Assembly (NCBI GenBank): GCA_019113305.1
Contig: DXHP01000126.1
Coordinates: 1 to 38,206 of the forward strand
Length of the DNA: 38,206 nt
Origin: Candidatus Ignatzschineria merdigallinarum
GTDB taxonomy: Bacteria > Pseudomonadota > Gammaproteobacteria > Cardiobacteriales > Wohlfahrtiimonadaceae
Direction: 5' to 3'
In this document: piece after piece, positions 10,274 through 19,750 of the stretch
Layout: the number at the start of each line of letters is the position of its first letter
How positions within the stretch are numbered: the stretch's first letter is position 1
The notes under the pieces: model-generated
Told to the model about the DNA's origin: nothing
Seen by the model: only the letters and a program-made list of their open reading frames with translations
Database searches by the model: none
Program-made: the position numbers and the translations under genes

Positions 10274-12175
10274 ATGACTAAGCAGACACAGCCAGAAACT
10301 ATGCAATTTCAAACGGAAGTGAATCAATTATTGAATTTAATGATTCATTCTCTCTATTCTAATCGTGAAATCTTCCTTCGTGAGTTGATTTCGAATGCTT
10401 CAGATGCACTTGATAAGCGTCGTTTTGAAGGGTTAACTGATGCCGCGCTCATTGAAGGTCAAGGCAATCCAGCGATTGATATTGCCTTTGATAAAGAAGC
10501 GAAAACCTTAACAATCTCTGATAATGGGATTGGAATGACGCGCGAAGAAGTGATCGATAATATCGGAACGATTGCAAAATCCGGTACAAAAGCATTTTTA
10601 GAGCGTTTAGAAGCAGATCAAAAGAGTGCTTCGCAATTAATCGGTCAATTTGGAGTGGGTTTCTATTCGGCATTTATCGTAGCGCATGAAATTGAGCTTG
10701 TGACACGTAAAGCTGGGACAGAAGCGAATAGCGCTACTGAATGGACTTCAAAAGGTGAAGGTGAATTTACGCTAGCAGAAACGACAAAAGAGCGTGCGGG
10801 TACGACAATTACGCTTCATATGCGTGAAGATGATCTTGACCTTTTAAATGAATGGTCGATTAAAGAGATCGTGAAAAAATATTCAGATCATATTGCTTAT
10901 CCAATCATGATGGCGGTTGATAAACCAATTATGCCGGAAGAAGGGGAAGAGAATTCGGAGCTTAAAACGGAGCGCGTAATTGAACAGATCAACTCCGCTG
11001 AATCACTCTGGCAACGTGAGCGATCAGAGATTAAAGATGAGGAATACGAAGCGTTTTATAAAGAATTAACGCATGATTTTGCGGCGCCATTATCGTGGAG
11101 TCATAATCGTGTGGAAGGCAATACATCGTATACTTCACTGCTCTATATTCCGGCAGTTGCACCGCAAGGATTGTGGGATCAGGAAGTAAAATATGGGATT
11201 GATCTCTATGTTCAACGTGTCTTTATTATGGCAGGCTCGGATAAATTAGTGCCGAGATATCTGCGTTTCATTAAAGGGATTGTGGATACGCAAGATCTGC
11301 CGCTCAATATTTCCCGTGAAATTCTCCAAAACTCGAAAACGATCGATACGATTCGCCAAGGTTTAACACGCCGTTCCTTAACGATGCTCGAATCATTAAG
11401 CCATGATGAAGAGAAATATGCGAAATTCTGGGGACAATTTGGACGTGTGCTCAAAGAAGGATTAGGCGAAGATCATAGCAATCGTGAGAAGATTGCCGGC
11501 TTATTGCGTTTTGCATCAACCGTTACTGATGAAGAAACAGTCTCGCTTAAAGCTTATAAAGAGCGTATGAGCGAAGGTCAAGATAAGATCTATTACATCA
11601 CGGCAGATTCTTTGAATACTGCAAAAAACAGTCCGCATCTTGAGATCTTTAAATCAAAAGGCATCGAAGTCTTACTGATGACTGATGTGGTTGATGATTG
11701 GATGACCGGTTTCCTTCATGAATTTGATGGGACAGAGATGGTGAACGTTGCCAAAGGTGATGTGGATCTTGGTGATAAAGCCGATGATAAAGAATCCGAA
11801 AAAGCGGTGACAGAAGAGGAAGTTAAACTTGTTGAACGTATGAAAGAAGCGTTGGGCGATCGTGTTGAAAATGTGAAAATTTCTAAACGTTTAACGGATT
11901 CAGCTTCGGTGTTAGTTCGTAATGAACACGCTTTAAGTGGACATTTTGAGAAGATGCTTCGTGAAGCAGGTCACGATGTACCAACGATGAAACCATGGCT
12001 TGAGATTAATCCTAAACATCCGCTGTTAGAGATGTTAGATGCGACAAGCGATGCGGCATTATCAGAAGATATTGCGATGTTAGTATATGAAGAAGCATTA
12101 CTACTTGAAGGTGCGCAGCTCGATAATCCATCAGAGTTTGTGGCGCGTTTAAACCGTTTAATGAATCGTAAGTAA
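10274..12175 (+). CDS. htpG: Molecular chaperone HtpG (Hsp90)
   Basis: 633 aa; LIHSLYSNREIFLRELISNASDALDK, DNGIGMT, GQFGVGFYSAFIVA, DLPLNISREILQ. Confidence 0.98.
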   Translation: MTKQTQPETMQFQTEVNQLLNLMIHSLYSNREIFLRELISNASDALDKRRFEGLTDAALIEGQGNPAIDIAFDKEAKTLTISDNGIGMTREEVIDNIGTIAKSGTKAFLERLEADQKSASQLIGQFGVGFYSAFIVAHEIELVTRKAGTEANSATEWTSKGEGEFTLAETTKERAGTTITLHMREDDLDLLNEWSIKEIVKKYSDHIAYPIMMAVDKPIMPEEGEENSELKTERVIEQINSAESLWQRERSEIKDEEYEAFYKELTHDFAAPLSWSHNRVEGNTSYTSLLYIPAVAPQGLWDQEVKYGIDLYVQRVFIMAGSDKLVPRYLRFIKGIVDTQDLPLNISREILQNSKTIDTIRQGLTRRSLTMLESLSHDEEKYAKFWGQFGRVLKEGLGEDHSNREKIAGLLRFASTVTDEETVSLKAYKERMSEGQDKIYYITADSLNTAKNSPHLEIFKSKGIEVLLMTDVVDDWMTGFLHEFDGTEMVNVAKGDVDLGDKADDKESEKAVTEEEVKLVERMKEALGDRVENVKISKRLTDSASVLVRNEHALSGHFEKMLREAGHDVPTMKPWLEINPKHPLLEMLDATSDAALSEDIAMLVYEEALLLEGAQLDNPSEFVARLNRLMNRK

Positions 12176-12238
12176 GAATGGCTATTTCCTTTTGAAATTT
12201 TTTTGAAAATCATTAAAAGTTAGTCATTAATAGAAGCT

Positions 12239-12273
12239 AAGCTCTCCATCTTTCGGGATCGAGAGCTTTTTTT
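12239..12273 (+). terminator. Terminator downstream of htpG
   Basis: AAGCTCTC...GAGAGCTT followed by TTTTT. Confidence 0.75.
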
Positions 12274-12426
12274 GTATTTGAGCAATCTTTCTGTTTTCAA
12301 AGATCTGCAATAACCGTTAGTAGGAATTATTGTCGTGAAAAAGTTTTTAAATTATCTAGTGATGGTTTTATTTAAAAGGTGATGCATCGCTGGTGAGAAT
12401 GGATGCATTCTTTTCTCAATTTCGCG

Positions 12427-12765
12427 TCAGCAGTTGTAATCGCTATTTCAAAAATAAAAGACTATAAAATCCTGCAAGCGTTCGCTCTTGGCGCACATCT
12501 GTTTTAAAAATCACATTATCTCGGCAGTTTAAACCGATCACTATCGCTATTCTGATTTCAAAAGATTGCCAATGATTGCTGGCACGAGATCGCTAAAATG
12601 CTGCAAGTGTTCGCTTCAGCCGCGCATCGGCTTTAAAAAGCACATTATCTCAGCAGTTTAAAACGGATCGCTATTCTGATTTTAAAAGGTTGCTAATAAC
12701 CGCTGGCACGAGATCGCTAAAATTCTGCAAACGTTCGCTCCGGCCGCGCATTAGATTTAAAAGAA
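12427..12765. repeat. Imperfect intergenic tandem repeat, ~124-129 bp period, about 2.5 copies
   Basis: Unit anchors TAAAAT(C/G/T)CTGCAA(G/A)(C/T)GTTCGCT at about 12465, 12594 and 12718; shared internal blocks CACATTATCTC(A/G)GCAGTTTAAA and GCTGGCACGAGATCGCTAAAAT. Confidence 0.85.
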
Positions 12766-12782
12766 ACAATCATCGCTAATGA

Positions 12783-13535
12783 TTAAACATCTCGCACATC
12801 GGCGATGGGATTATTGCCGGACATTAAGGGAGAGTTGAGATAATTGATGATCATCGTTGCCGATTCGTGTGGTGAGAGAAGATTACCGCGCTCTTTTAAA
12901 TCAATAAAACGATCAATATGCGGGAAATCTTGCGCATTGCTTGCACGGATCTCCACTTGCATATCGGTATCAATCACGCCGGGAGCGAGTGATGTCACTC
13001 GAATTGGAAAGGTTTGAGTTTGTTGCTCGGCATGCAAACAGCGAGAGAAATGGTCTATTGCCGCTTTCGTTGTGCAGTAAATTCCCCAACCAGAATAGGC
13101 TTTTCGTGCGGCTCCGGAGGAAATATTAATAATGTTTTTAATGATTGGTAAATCTTGCGTCATTGCGACAAAAGCATTGCTAAGCGTAATCGGCGCCGTC
13201 ACATTGAGTGTGATTGCTTGTTGAACATGTTCTTGCATTAAATTCCCAATTTGGGCAATCGGTCCAATCATGCCGGCATTATTAATAAGGGTGATTTCGT
13301 TGGCGATTCCTAGAAAAGGTTTCGCCCAATTCATGATGGTTTGCGATGCTTGATCTTCGGTGATATCTAACGTCATGAAGTTTGGTAATTGATTGGGATT
13401 ACTACGTGCGATGCGTAATACTTTATGACCTTCGGCTTCTAAAATGGTTGCTAAAGCATGCCCAATTCCTTTTGATGCGCCGGTAATAATAAATAGTTTC
13501 ATGATGATATTCCTCATTGCTAGATAACGTGACAA
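12783..13535 (-). CDS. SDR family NAD(P)-dependent oxidoreductase
   Basis: 250 aa; TGASKGIGHALA, NNAGMIGP, INISSGAARKAYSGWGIYCTTKAAIDHFSR, sepiapterin-reductase-like SDR. Confidence 0.93.
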   Translation of the reverse strand: MSRYLAMRNIIMKLFIITGASKGIGHALATILEAEGHKVLRIARSNPNQLPNFMTLDITEDQASQTIMNWAKPFLGIANEITLINNAGMIGPIAQIGNLMQEHVQQAITLNVTAPITLSNAFVAMTQDLPIIKNIINISSGAARKAYSGWGIYCTTKAAIDHFSRCLHAEQQTQTFPIRVTSLAPGVIDTDMQVEIRASNAQDFPHIDRFIDLKERGNLLSPHESATMIINYLNSPLMSGNNPIADVRDV

Positions 13536-14077
13536 GTTGATGCTGAATATGAAACCATACTTTACTATCGGTAATTTCGATATTGATATGATGACATTGA
13601 TAGATCATTGTAAGAAGTTAATGAGTAATAATGAAGTTGGGGAAGTTGTTAAAGATGATTTGTGTGAGTAGGCATAGAACCCATTGTGTAATCCTCCTCA
13701 ATATTTTGGAAATCTTAATACCGTTTTCAAAGCATTTAGGAGATGCTTTAAATTTGATAAATTCTCTCAAATATTCAATATGATTAATCAATGATCTTGG
13801 TAGGGGATGGGTGATCCATTGCGATGGTACACATATTAGAGCGTATCAGATAAGTTGAAAAAATTAGATCAGAGTAATGTTGCTTAATCTTGTGGTTTGG
13901 TTGGCACTATGCATGTTTAACGGAGTCTAGATTCCATTTACTCACCTGATTATTGACTTAAGTAATTTCTTTTCGAAATCTAAAAAGTTTGATACTGTGT
14001 TTTTTAAATAAAAAATGTTTTAAGCATATATTTTATGTTGTAATTTTAATTTTTTTAATGAGAATAAGTTTTATAAA

Positions 14078-14479
14078 ATGACTAGACTAACTCGCATCTT
14101 TTTAATAATTGCAGGGGGTATTTCTCTTTTTTTGGGAATACTAGGTATTTTTTTACCATTGCTACCAACAACGCCCTTTGTTCTTCTTACAGCTATTTGC
14201 TGGGCTAAAGGCTCTGATAAATTTCACTTGTGGTTGACTAATCATAAACTATTTGGGGCAATGGTAACTGATTGGGAAACACATCGTATTATTCCTCTCA
14301 AAGCAAAATGGCTTTCGACAATTATGATGAATGGAATGATTTTTATTTCAGCTTTTTATATTGTAAATAGCCCTTGGTGGGCAAAATTCTTAATGATTAT
14401 TATGGGAGTAGCTGTCTCAATTTGGGTCTGGTCTTTTCCACATGACACCAATAAAAATGTTGAACAAAAGATTATTTGA
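14078..14479 (+). CDS. YbaN family (DUF454) inner-membrane protein
   Basis: 133 aa; GGISLFLGILGIFLPLLPTTPFVLLTAICWAKGSDKFHLWLTNHKLFG. Confidence 0.92.
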   Translation: MTRLTRIFLIIAGGISLFLGILGIFLPLLPTTPFVLLTAICWAKGSDKFHLWLTNHKLFGAMVTDWETHRIIPLKAKWLSTIMMNGMIFISAFYIVNSPWWAKFLMIIMGVAVSIWVWSFPHDTNKNVEQKII

Positions 14480-14574
14480 AATCTATTTGTTTGCACATGA
14501 TATTGCATCAAAAAATAATATTCGATTGTCATAGTCTCTATTTTTAATTATCAAAACATGGTTTATACTCAGAT

Positions 14575-15118
14575 TTATAGGCTATAAATTATACAAAAAA
14601 GACATAGATCAATAGATTTTTTAAATTCCTTATAGGAAGGTATATAGATATAATTTTTCAAAAAAAGTATTTTTATCAATGCATTGTTGTTTTTTTTAGG
14701 TGTGTACAAATCTATTTTTTGCAAGATATTCCATGCAAGGATAAATAAATGAAAAGTTATGTTGTAATTATAAAATTTGGATGTTAATGTTGACTGAAGT
14801 AAAGAAAAGCAACTGATTGTGGATGACACTAATAAACTAAAATATCCATCAGCTGTTAATTTACTACTAGTAAATTTGATAATTGATTTAATCATACTTA
14901 TTAAAATAATCACAGATAGTCATTATCAGCACTGAAAGCAACCAAAGATATAAGCCTTTCACTGTCTTACTAGTTAAATAAAAAGTTCCTGGGGAGGAGA
15001 GTACATGAGATTTAATATTTTTAACTATGCCGTAAAACACATAAGTGTTTGTGTTAAGGGAATTAAAGATTACCAGACTAACCAATTTTGGTTTGTGAGT
15101 TGGGAAATTTAATACCAT
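14575..15118 (-). pseudogene. Possible degraded membrane-protein gene (two overlapping out-of-frame ORFs, 76 aa + 112 aa)
   Basis: ORFs 14888..15118(-) and 14575..14913(-) abut in different frames and each contributes a hydrophobic segment; together reminiscent of a two-TM SLATT-like layout. Weak. Confidence 0.25.
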
Positions 15119-15379
15119 TTTATAAGTGGCAAAAATTTTAAATTAGGGTCTTAATTCATACTCTAAGCTAGTTAGAATGATTAATAGAAATAATGGTCAT
15201 TAATAATTAATGGCTCTATTCTTCGTTTGGAATAATATTAGCAAAAAATTAATCAATACATATTATCTGCTTATTAATAAAAGGTAAGTTGACGTATTCA
15301 GCAATGTATTTTATTTCATTGTTGTGGTCTTTTGCGTCATAAATATTTTTAATTAGTCTGTCGGAGGGGGAGAGTAAGC

Positions 15380-15619
15380 ATGAATGTTATGAAATCAAAG
15401 AAAAATTTAGTAAAGATATCCCAAAATGAAAGTTTTATTCAGAGTGAAATTGAATCCGATGATCCTTTTGTTCGAGTTCTTTACAAAGATTTGGAAGATA
15501 GGATTCAGATATATGAACAGGAAGGTTCTGGTATAGATCGACTGAAAATTTCAGATTTAAAAACAGAGCTGATTATGGCTTTGATAATCACAGGATTTTT
15601 AATAAGTGTTGTTTTATAA
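15380..15619 (+). CDS. Small protein with C-terminal single TM segment, adjacent to NCS1 permease
   Basis: 79 aa; strong RBS (GGAGGGGGAGAG), C-terminal TELIMALIITGFLISVVL; 46 bp upstream of the permease ORF. Confidence 0.65.
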   Translation: MNVMKSKKNLVKISQNESFIQSEIESDDPFVRVLYKDLEDRIQIYEQEGSGIDRLKISDLKTELIMALIITGFLISVVL

Positions 15620-15665
15620 ATACTGGATTTTAAAATACTGATTTTTTTATTTTTGGGGGTATATC

Positions 15666-17075
15666 TTGAGTAATTCTTCAATTTCAAAAGACGTTGCATT
15701 TGGTTTTCTGCCAGCACAAAAAAAAGATAGAATTTTTGGTCAATGGGATTTAACATTTGTTCTATTGGGAATAGCCGTATCATGTTTTGCTTTACTTACA
15801 GGTGCTTATGCTGGGGTATGGTTGAATGCTAAAGAATCTATAGCTGTGATTCTCTTTGGGAATTCTTTTCCAGTTTTATTAGTAATGCCTATTGCTATTT
15901 ATTTTACACGTTATGGTATTGATACCTTTATTGGCTTTAGAAGTGCATTGGGGTATTTAGGTTCAAATATATTTTATTTTATTTTTATGGCGATAACTAT
16001 TGGTTATATGTCAATAGCACTATTCATGTCGGGTCAGGCACTTGTTAAAATTTCGAGTTTAACTAGCTTGCCAGATTTCTTTACCACGGCATCTACAGGC
16101 GCTCCATTTTTTGCAATAACAATTTTTATCTTCGTATTTGCAGCAACATATAGAGGCCCCTTATTTATAAGTAAGTTTAATAGAGTTGGTGTACCGGCAG
16201 TGCTACTTGTGATGTTAGGTATTATTGCGGTGTTATTTTTTAATGAAGGTGTTGATAAGCTATTTTCTTTATCTCCTTCAGAGCCTTATGATGAATGGTC
16301 TCGCTCATTTATGACTGCATTAGAAGTCAATATAGGGCTTGGTTTCTCATGGTTACCATATATTGGTCAGTATGCTCGTTTAGCGAAAACTGAAAAAGGA
16401 GCATTTAAGGCTGGCTTTCTAAGCTATGGCGTTTTAGTAGTGGTTGTTGCCGGTTTAGCTGCATTATCTGCATTGGTTGTATCTTCACTTGACCCTACAG
16501 ATTGGATGTTTGTGATTGGAGGAAAAATTGGTGGCTTAATTGGATTAATATTATTGACTCTTGGTAATGTTACTGCGGCAATATTTTTAATGTATTCCCA
16601 GGCAATTAGTTTTAAGACTATTTTTCCAAAAAAGACTTGGATTGCAGCATTAGCAACGGCTATTCCAACAATATTTTTACTGCTTAGCTCATCATTTTAC
16701 GATGCATTTGGATCATTTATTACTGTCATTGCCTACATTATGGCTGTGTTTGGGGGAATTGTAATTTCGGATTTCTTTTTTGTAAAGAAACAAGATATTT
16801 CTCTCCGTGATTTATATGACACAAAGGGATCCTATAAGTATTGGAAAGGATTGAATCCATCAGCTGTTATAGCATTTTTTACCGGCACAATAACGTATTG
16901 GAGTTTATATAATCCCATTACGGATACATCTAGTAAACTTTTTGAATATATAGGAGCGGGTATCCCTTCTTATTGTGTCGCATTAATTACCTATTATATT
17001 GTGGCTAAATATGTTTTTTCATACAAAGTAGACCATACGAAAACTAAAGATCTTATCTCTATAGCCTCTAATTAA
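15666..17075 (+). CDS. NCS1-family (cytosine/purine permease-like, CodB-type) transporter
   Basis: 469 aa, about 12 TM; FGQWDLTFVLLGIAVSCFALLTGAYAG, GLGFSWLPYIGQYARLAKTEKGAF, LGNVTAAIFLMYSQAISFK, FGGIVISDFFFVKKQDISLRDLYD typical of NCS1. Confidence 0.85.
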   Translation: MSNSSISKDVAFGFLPAQKKDRIFGQWDLTFVLLGIAVSCFALLTGAYAGVWLNAKESIAVILFGNSFPVLLVMPIAIYFTRYGIDTFIGFRSALGYLGSNIFYFIFMAITIGYMSIALFMSGQALVKISSLTSLPDFFTTASTGAPFFAITIFIFVFAATYRGPLFISKFNRVGVPAVLLVMLGIIAVLFFNEGVDKLFSLSPSEPYDEWSRSFMTALEVNIGLGFSWLPYIGQYARLAKTEKGAFKAGFLSYGVLVVVVAGLAALSALVVSSLDPTDWMFVIGGKIGGLIGLILLTLGNVTAAIFLMYSQAISFKTIFPKKTWIAALATAIPTIFLLLSSSFYDAFGSFITVIAYIMAVFGGIVISDFFFVKKQDISLRDLYDTKGSYKYWKGLNPSAVIAFFTGTITYWSLYNPITDTSSKLFEYIGAGIPSYCVALITYYIVAKYVFSYKVDHTKTKDLISIASN

Positions 17076-17121
17076 TCTTAAGATTTCATCTATATATAAT
17101 TAAATTTTTCATAAAAAATAT

Positions 17122-17178
17122 AAGGAGGATTTCAGTGAAATTTTTTAATTATATTTAATATGCGGATAAAAATATCCG
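17122..17178 (+). promoter_or_regulatory. Candidate leader: strong SD + 7-codon mini-ORF + hairpin upstream of N-demethylase gene
   Basis: AAGGAGG (17122-17128), GTG AAA TTT TTT AAT TAT ATT TAA (17135-17158), then CGGATA-AAAA-TATCCG hairpin (17163-17178). Confidence 0.4.
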
Positions 17179-17236
17179 TAAATAATAATTAGTAAATTAA
17201 ATATACAAAAATATAAATCCCAAAGGAGAAGTTACA

Positions 17237-18202
17237 ATGTTTAAATCAACAAACTTGGATCAATTTACATTTCCATTCAAAGCAAAAACATATCGTTATT
17301 CTAATGACTTAGTAGAATTACCTGAGAAAAAAGTTAATTTTATGAAAATTACCCCAGAATATAAAGTTCAGATTGAACGTAAACGCCAAATTTTAAATGA
17401 AAAACCAGAAGCGCGTTATCAGTCTTTCCCGCATACGATGGAAATGCAATGGGAGTTTCTTGAAATGATCATTGATATGGCCGTGAGTGCATATCCTGAA
17501 CATTTTTCCATTGAAAAAGTAGGGGATCAATGGACATTTGAAAATCGTATTTTAGGTGAAAAAGATGTCTTTATTTTTGGCGATGAAACAAGCCTTCCAT
17601 TTGAACCATTTGACTATATTGGTCGCCATTTTCATAACGATTTTATGTTAATGGTGCATCGAGATAACAACTATCATTTAGAAATTGGTCAGATCTCTTT
17701 TGCCGCATTATTCTCGGCTAACTGGAACGTTGGGATGAGCTTTAACGAAATTCATGCGCCGGTCCCATTTGTGAGTAGAACGGGTGTAGAGCTTGTGGAT
17801 CGAATTCGTAAATTTTTATTAACAATTGAGCCTGGAAAACCGAGAACAAGAGTTAACTGGAACTTAATGGCTGATGCTTGGGATGTTAATTATGAATCAA
17901 TGGATGAGTGGGGGCCTGAGCGCTATAAAGTAACGAAAGAAAATGCGGGTGAATTAGTGCATCTTCGTGTGGAAGAACAGTGGTTTATTAAGATGCCTCG
18001 TAGTAATGCTATTTTATTTGTTTTGGATACTCAATTCTTACCGTTAGAGGATTTAGTGATGAGACCTGCATGGCTAGAACTGACATATAGCAACTTGTCT
18101 GATATTCCTGATGCAATGGCTGAATATAAAGGAATGGCTCCATTTTTAGCGCAATCAGTAGAGTATTTAAAGAATTTAAGAGCCGAGTTAGCAAGTAACT
18201 AA
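17237..18202 (+). CDS. Heme-dependent oxidative N-demethylase alpha-subunit-like protein (DUF3445 / dimethylamine monooxygenase system)
   Basis: 321 aa; RYQSFPHTMEMQWEFLEMIIDMAVSAYPEHF, HNDFMLMVHRDNNYHLEIGQISFAALFSANWNVGMSFNEIHAPVPFV, NWNLMADAWDVNYESMDEWGPE, RVEEQWFIKMPRSNAILFVLDTQFLPLEDL; DUF3445 pattern. Confidence 0.82.
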   Translation: MFKSTNLDQFTFPFKAKTYRYSNDLVELPEKKVNFMKITPEYKVQIERKRQILNEKPEARYQSFPHTMEMQWEFLEMIIDMAVSAYPEHFSIEKVGDQWTFENRILGEKDVFIFGDETSLPFEPFDYIGRHFHNDFMLMVHRDNNYHLEIGQISFAALFSANWNVGMSFNEIHAPVPFVSRTGVELVDRIRKFLLTIEPGKPRTRVNWNLMADAWDVNYESMDEWGPERYKVTKENAGELVHLRVEEQWFIKMPRSNAILFVLDTQFLPLEDLVMRPAWLELTYSNLSDIPDAMAEYKGMAPFLAQSVEYLKNLRAELASN

Positions 18203-18217
18203 AGGGGAGAGAAAGTT

Positions 18218-18730
18218 ATGTCTAATATTATAGTTCACACAAATCCATCACTATATGATAAATCGGTAACCTTAAAAGAAACCTTTACACTCCATCCCCG
18301 TAGAAGTAGATATATCCTGGTTTCTGAATCAGGTTTAGAAAATGAGCTTGCGAATTTTGTAACAGAAATTGAAAGTGGAAATAAGTCTTATACGCTTTAT
18401 ACCGCCAGTGATTTACAAACAATGACTTCTTTTTTTGAAAATCAATTAATTGGTACTCAATTATATATTGTTGCGACATGGGATGTGGCACGCATGATTT
18501 TTGAGGCTGCAGTGAATGCTGGATTTACTGAAGATGAAATTCAAACTAAAGTTATTGGTGATAAAAAACGTTATGTTTATTGCATGAAATGTTTCCAGTT
18601 AAATGATGCAACGACAAAAGACAAGGAAATCCAATGTTCTACATGTGCAGCGATGTTAGCAGTCGGCCCATTTTATTCCAAATTTCGTAAAGGAAACATT
18701 GGTTATCCTTTTAAACCTGTTGTGCAGTAA
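18218..18730 (+). CDS. Dimethylamine-monooxygenase small-subunit-like protein (DmmA-like) with C-terminal zinc-ribbon-like motif
   Basis: 170 aa; C-terminal CMKCFQLNDATTKDKEIQCSTCAAMLAVGPFYSKFRKGNIGYP (CxxC...CxxC); located between DUF3445 protein and reductase as in dmm clusters. Confidence 0.72.
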   Translation: MSNIIVHTNPSLYDKSVTLKETFTLHPRRSRYILVSESGLENELANFVTEIESGNKSYTLYTASDLQTMTSFFENQLIGTQLYIVATWDVARMIFEAAVNAGFTEDEIQTKVIGDKKRYVYCMKCFQLNDATTKDKEIQCSTCAAMLAVGPFYSKFRKGNIGYPFKPVVQ

Positions 18731-18755
18731 ATCATATATTTAATCGGAGGATTAT

Positions 18756-19724
18756 ATGAGAATTTATGGAAATATTGATATGTACGTTGGTAAAATCGTA
18801 CAGTTAACCGAAAGCGTAAAGCGTTTTTATTTATATCCAACAGATAATAAATTATTACCTGCATTTACAGGTGGCGCTCATATCACTACATTTGTTAATT
18901 CAAATGATAGTGTCATTGAAAGAGATTATTCATTAGTTAGTCATCCTACGAATAGATTGCACTATTCTATTTCGATCAATAGAGACACAAACTCTAGAGG
19001 TGGATCTGTTTATTGGCATGATGAAGTAAAAGAGGGGGATAAACTTCAAGTTACTCCTCCTAAAAACCATTTTCCATTAAGTTTTAAAGCAAAACATCAT
19101 GTGTTTTATGCTGCAGGAATTGGTATTACGCCATTTTTAACAATGATTGAAGATCTTGAAGCTCAGGGTAAAACATTTGAATTACACTATGCCGCTCAAA
19201 CACAAGAAAATTGCGCATATTATGATTATTTAAGTAAAAAGTACCCGGGTAAGATCCACTTTTATTTTTCAAGAAATGAAAATCCTAATCGCATGACTCC
19301 TGAATCGATGAGAAACCATCGAATAGGATCACATGTGTATTTCTGTGGTCCAGTATCCATGGTAGGTGAATATCGTGATGCTGCGATCGATTATGGTTAT
19401 CCTATTGACTCTGTTCATTTTGAAGTTTTTGGATTAGCAGAAGGACCTAGAATGCCATTTAGAGTTTCGATTCCAGAGCAAGATAAAGTGATCGAAGTAA
19501 CTGCTGAAGAGACTCTTCTGGAAGCATTGTTAGCAGCTGGAGTCGATGCTCCATATTCATGTAAAGGCGGAGGTTGTGGTCAATGTGAGGTCGTTGTAGT
19601 TTCAGGTGAAGTGGATCATAGAGATATTTTCTATAGTGATCAAGAGCGCGCGGAAAGAAAAGTGATTTTAACTTGTTGTTCTCGTTCGATAGATTCAAAT
19701 GAAGAATTAGTGTTGAGTTTATAA
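18756..19724 (+). CDS. Phthalate-dioxygenase-reductase-type ferredoxin reductase (flavin/NAD + C-terminal plant-type 2Fe-2S)
   Basis: 322 aa; RDYSLVSHP, YAAGIGITPFLTMIEDL, C-terminal CKGGGCGQCEVVV...LTCC 2Fe-2S ligands. Confidence 0.92.
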   Translation: MRIYGNIDMYVGKIVQLTESVKRFYLYPTDNKLLPAFTGGAHITTFVNSNDSVIERDYSLVSHPTNRLHYSISINRDTNSRGGSVYWHDEVKEGDKLQVTPPKNHFPLSFKAKHHVFYAAGIGITPFLTMIEDLEAQGKTFELHYAAQTQENCAYYDYLSKKYPGKIHFYFSRNENPNRMTPESMRNHRIGSHVYFCGPVSMVGEYRDAAIDYGYPIDSVHFEVFGLAEGPRMPFRVSIPEQDKVIEVTAEETLLEALLAAGVDAPYSCKGGGCGQCEVVVVSGEVDHRDIFYSDQERAERKVILTCCSRSIDSNEELVLSL

Positions 19725-19750
19725 TCAATTATTTATTATTAGGAGTCATC

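Noticed and set aside
12427-12765. CRISPR array
   Set aside because: Repeats are long (~125 bp), contiguous and degenerate with no repeat-spacer alternation, and no cas genes are nearby.
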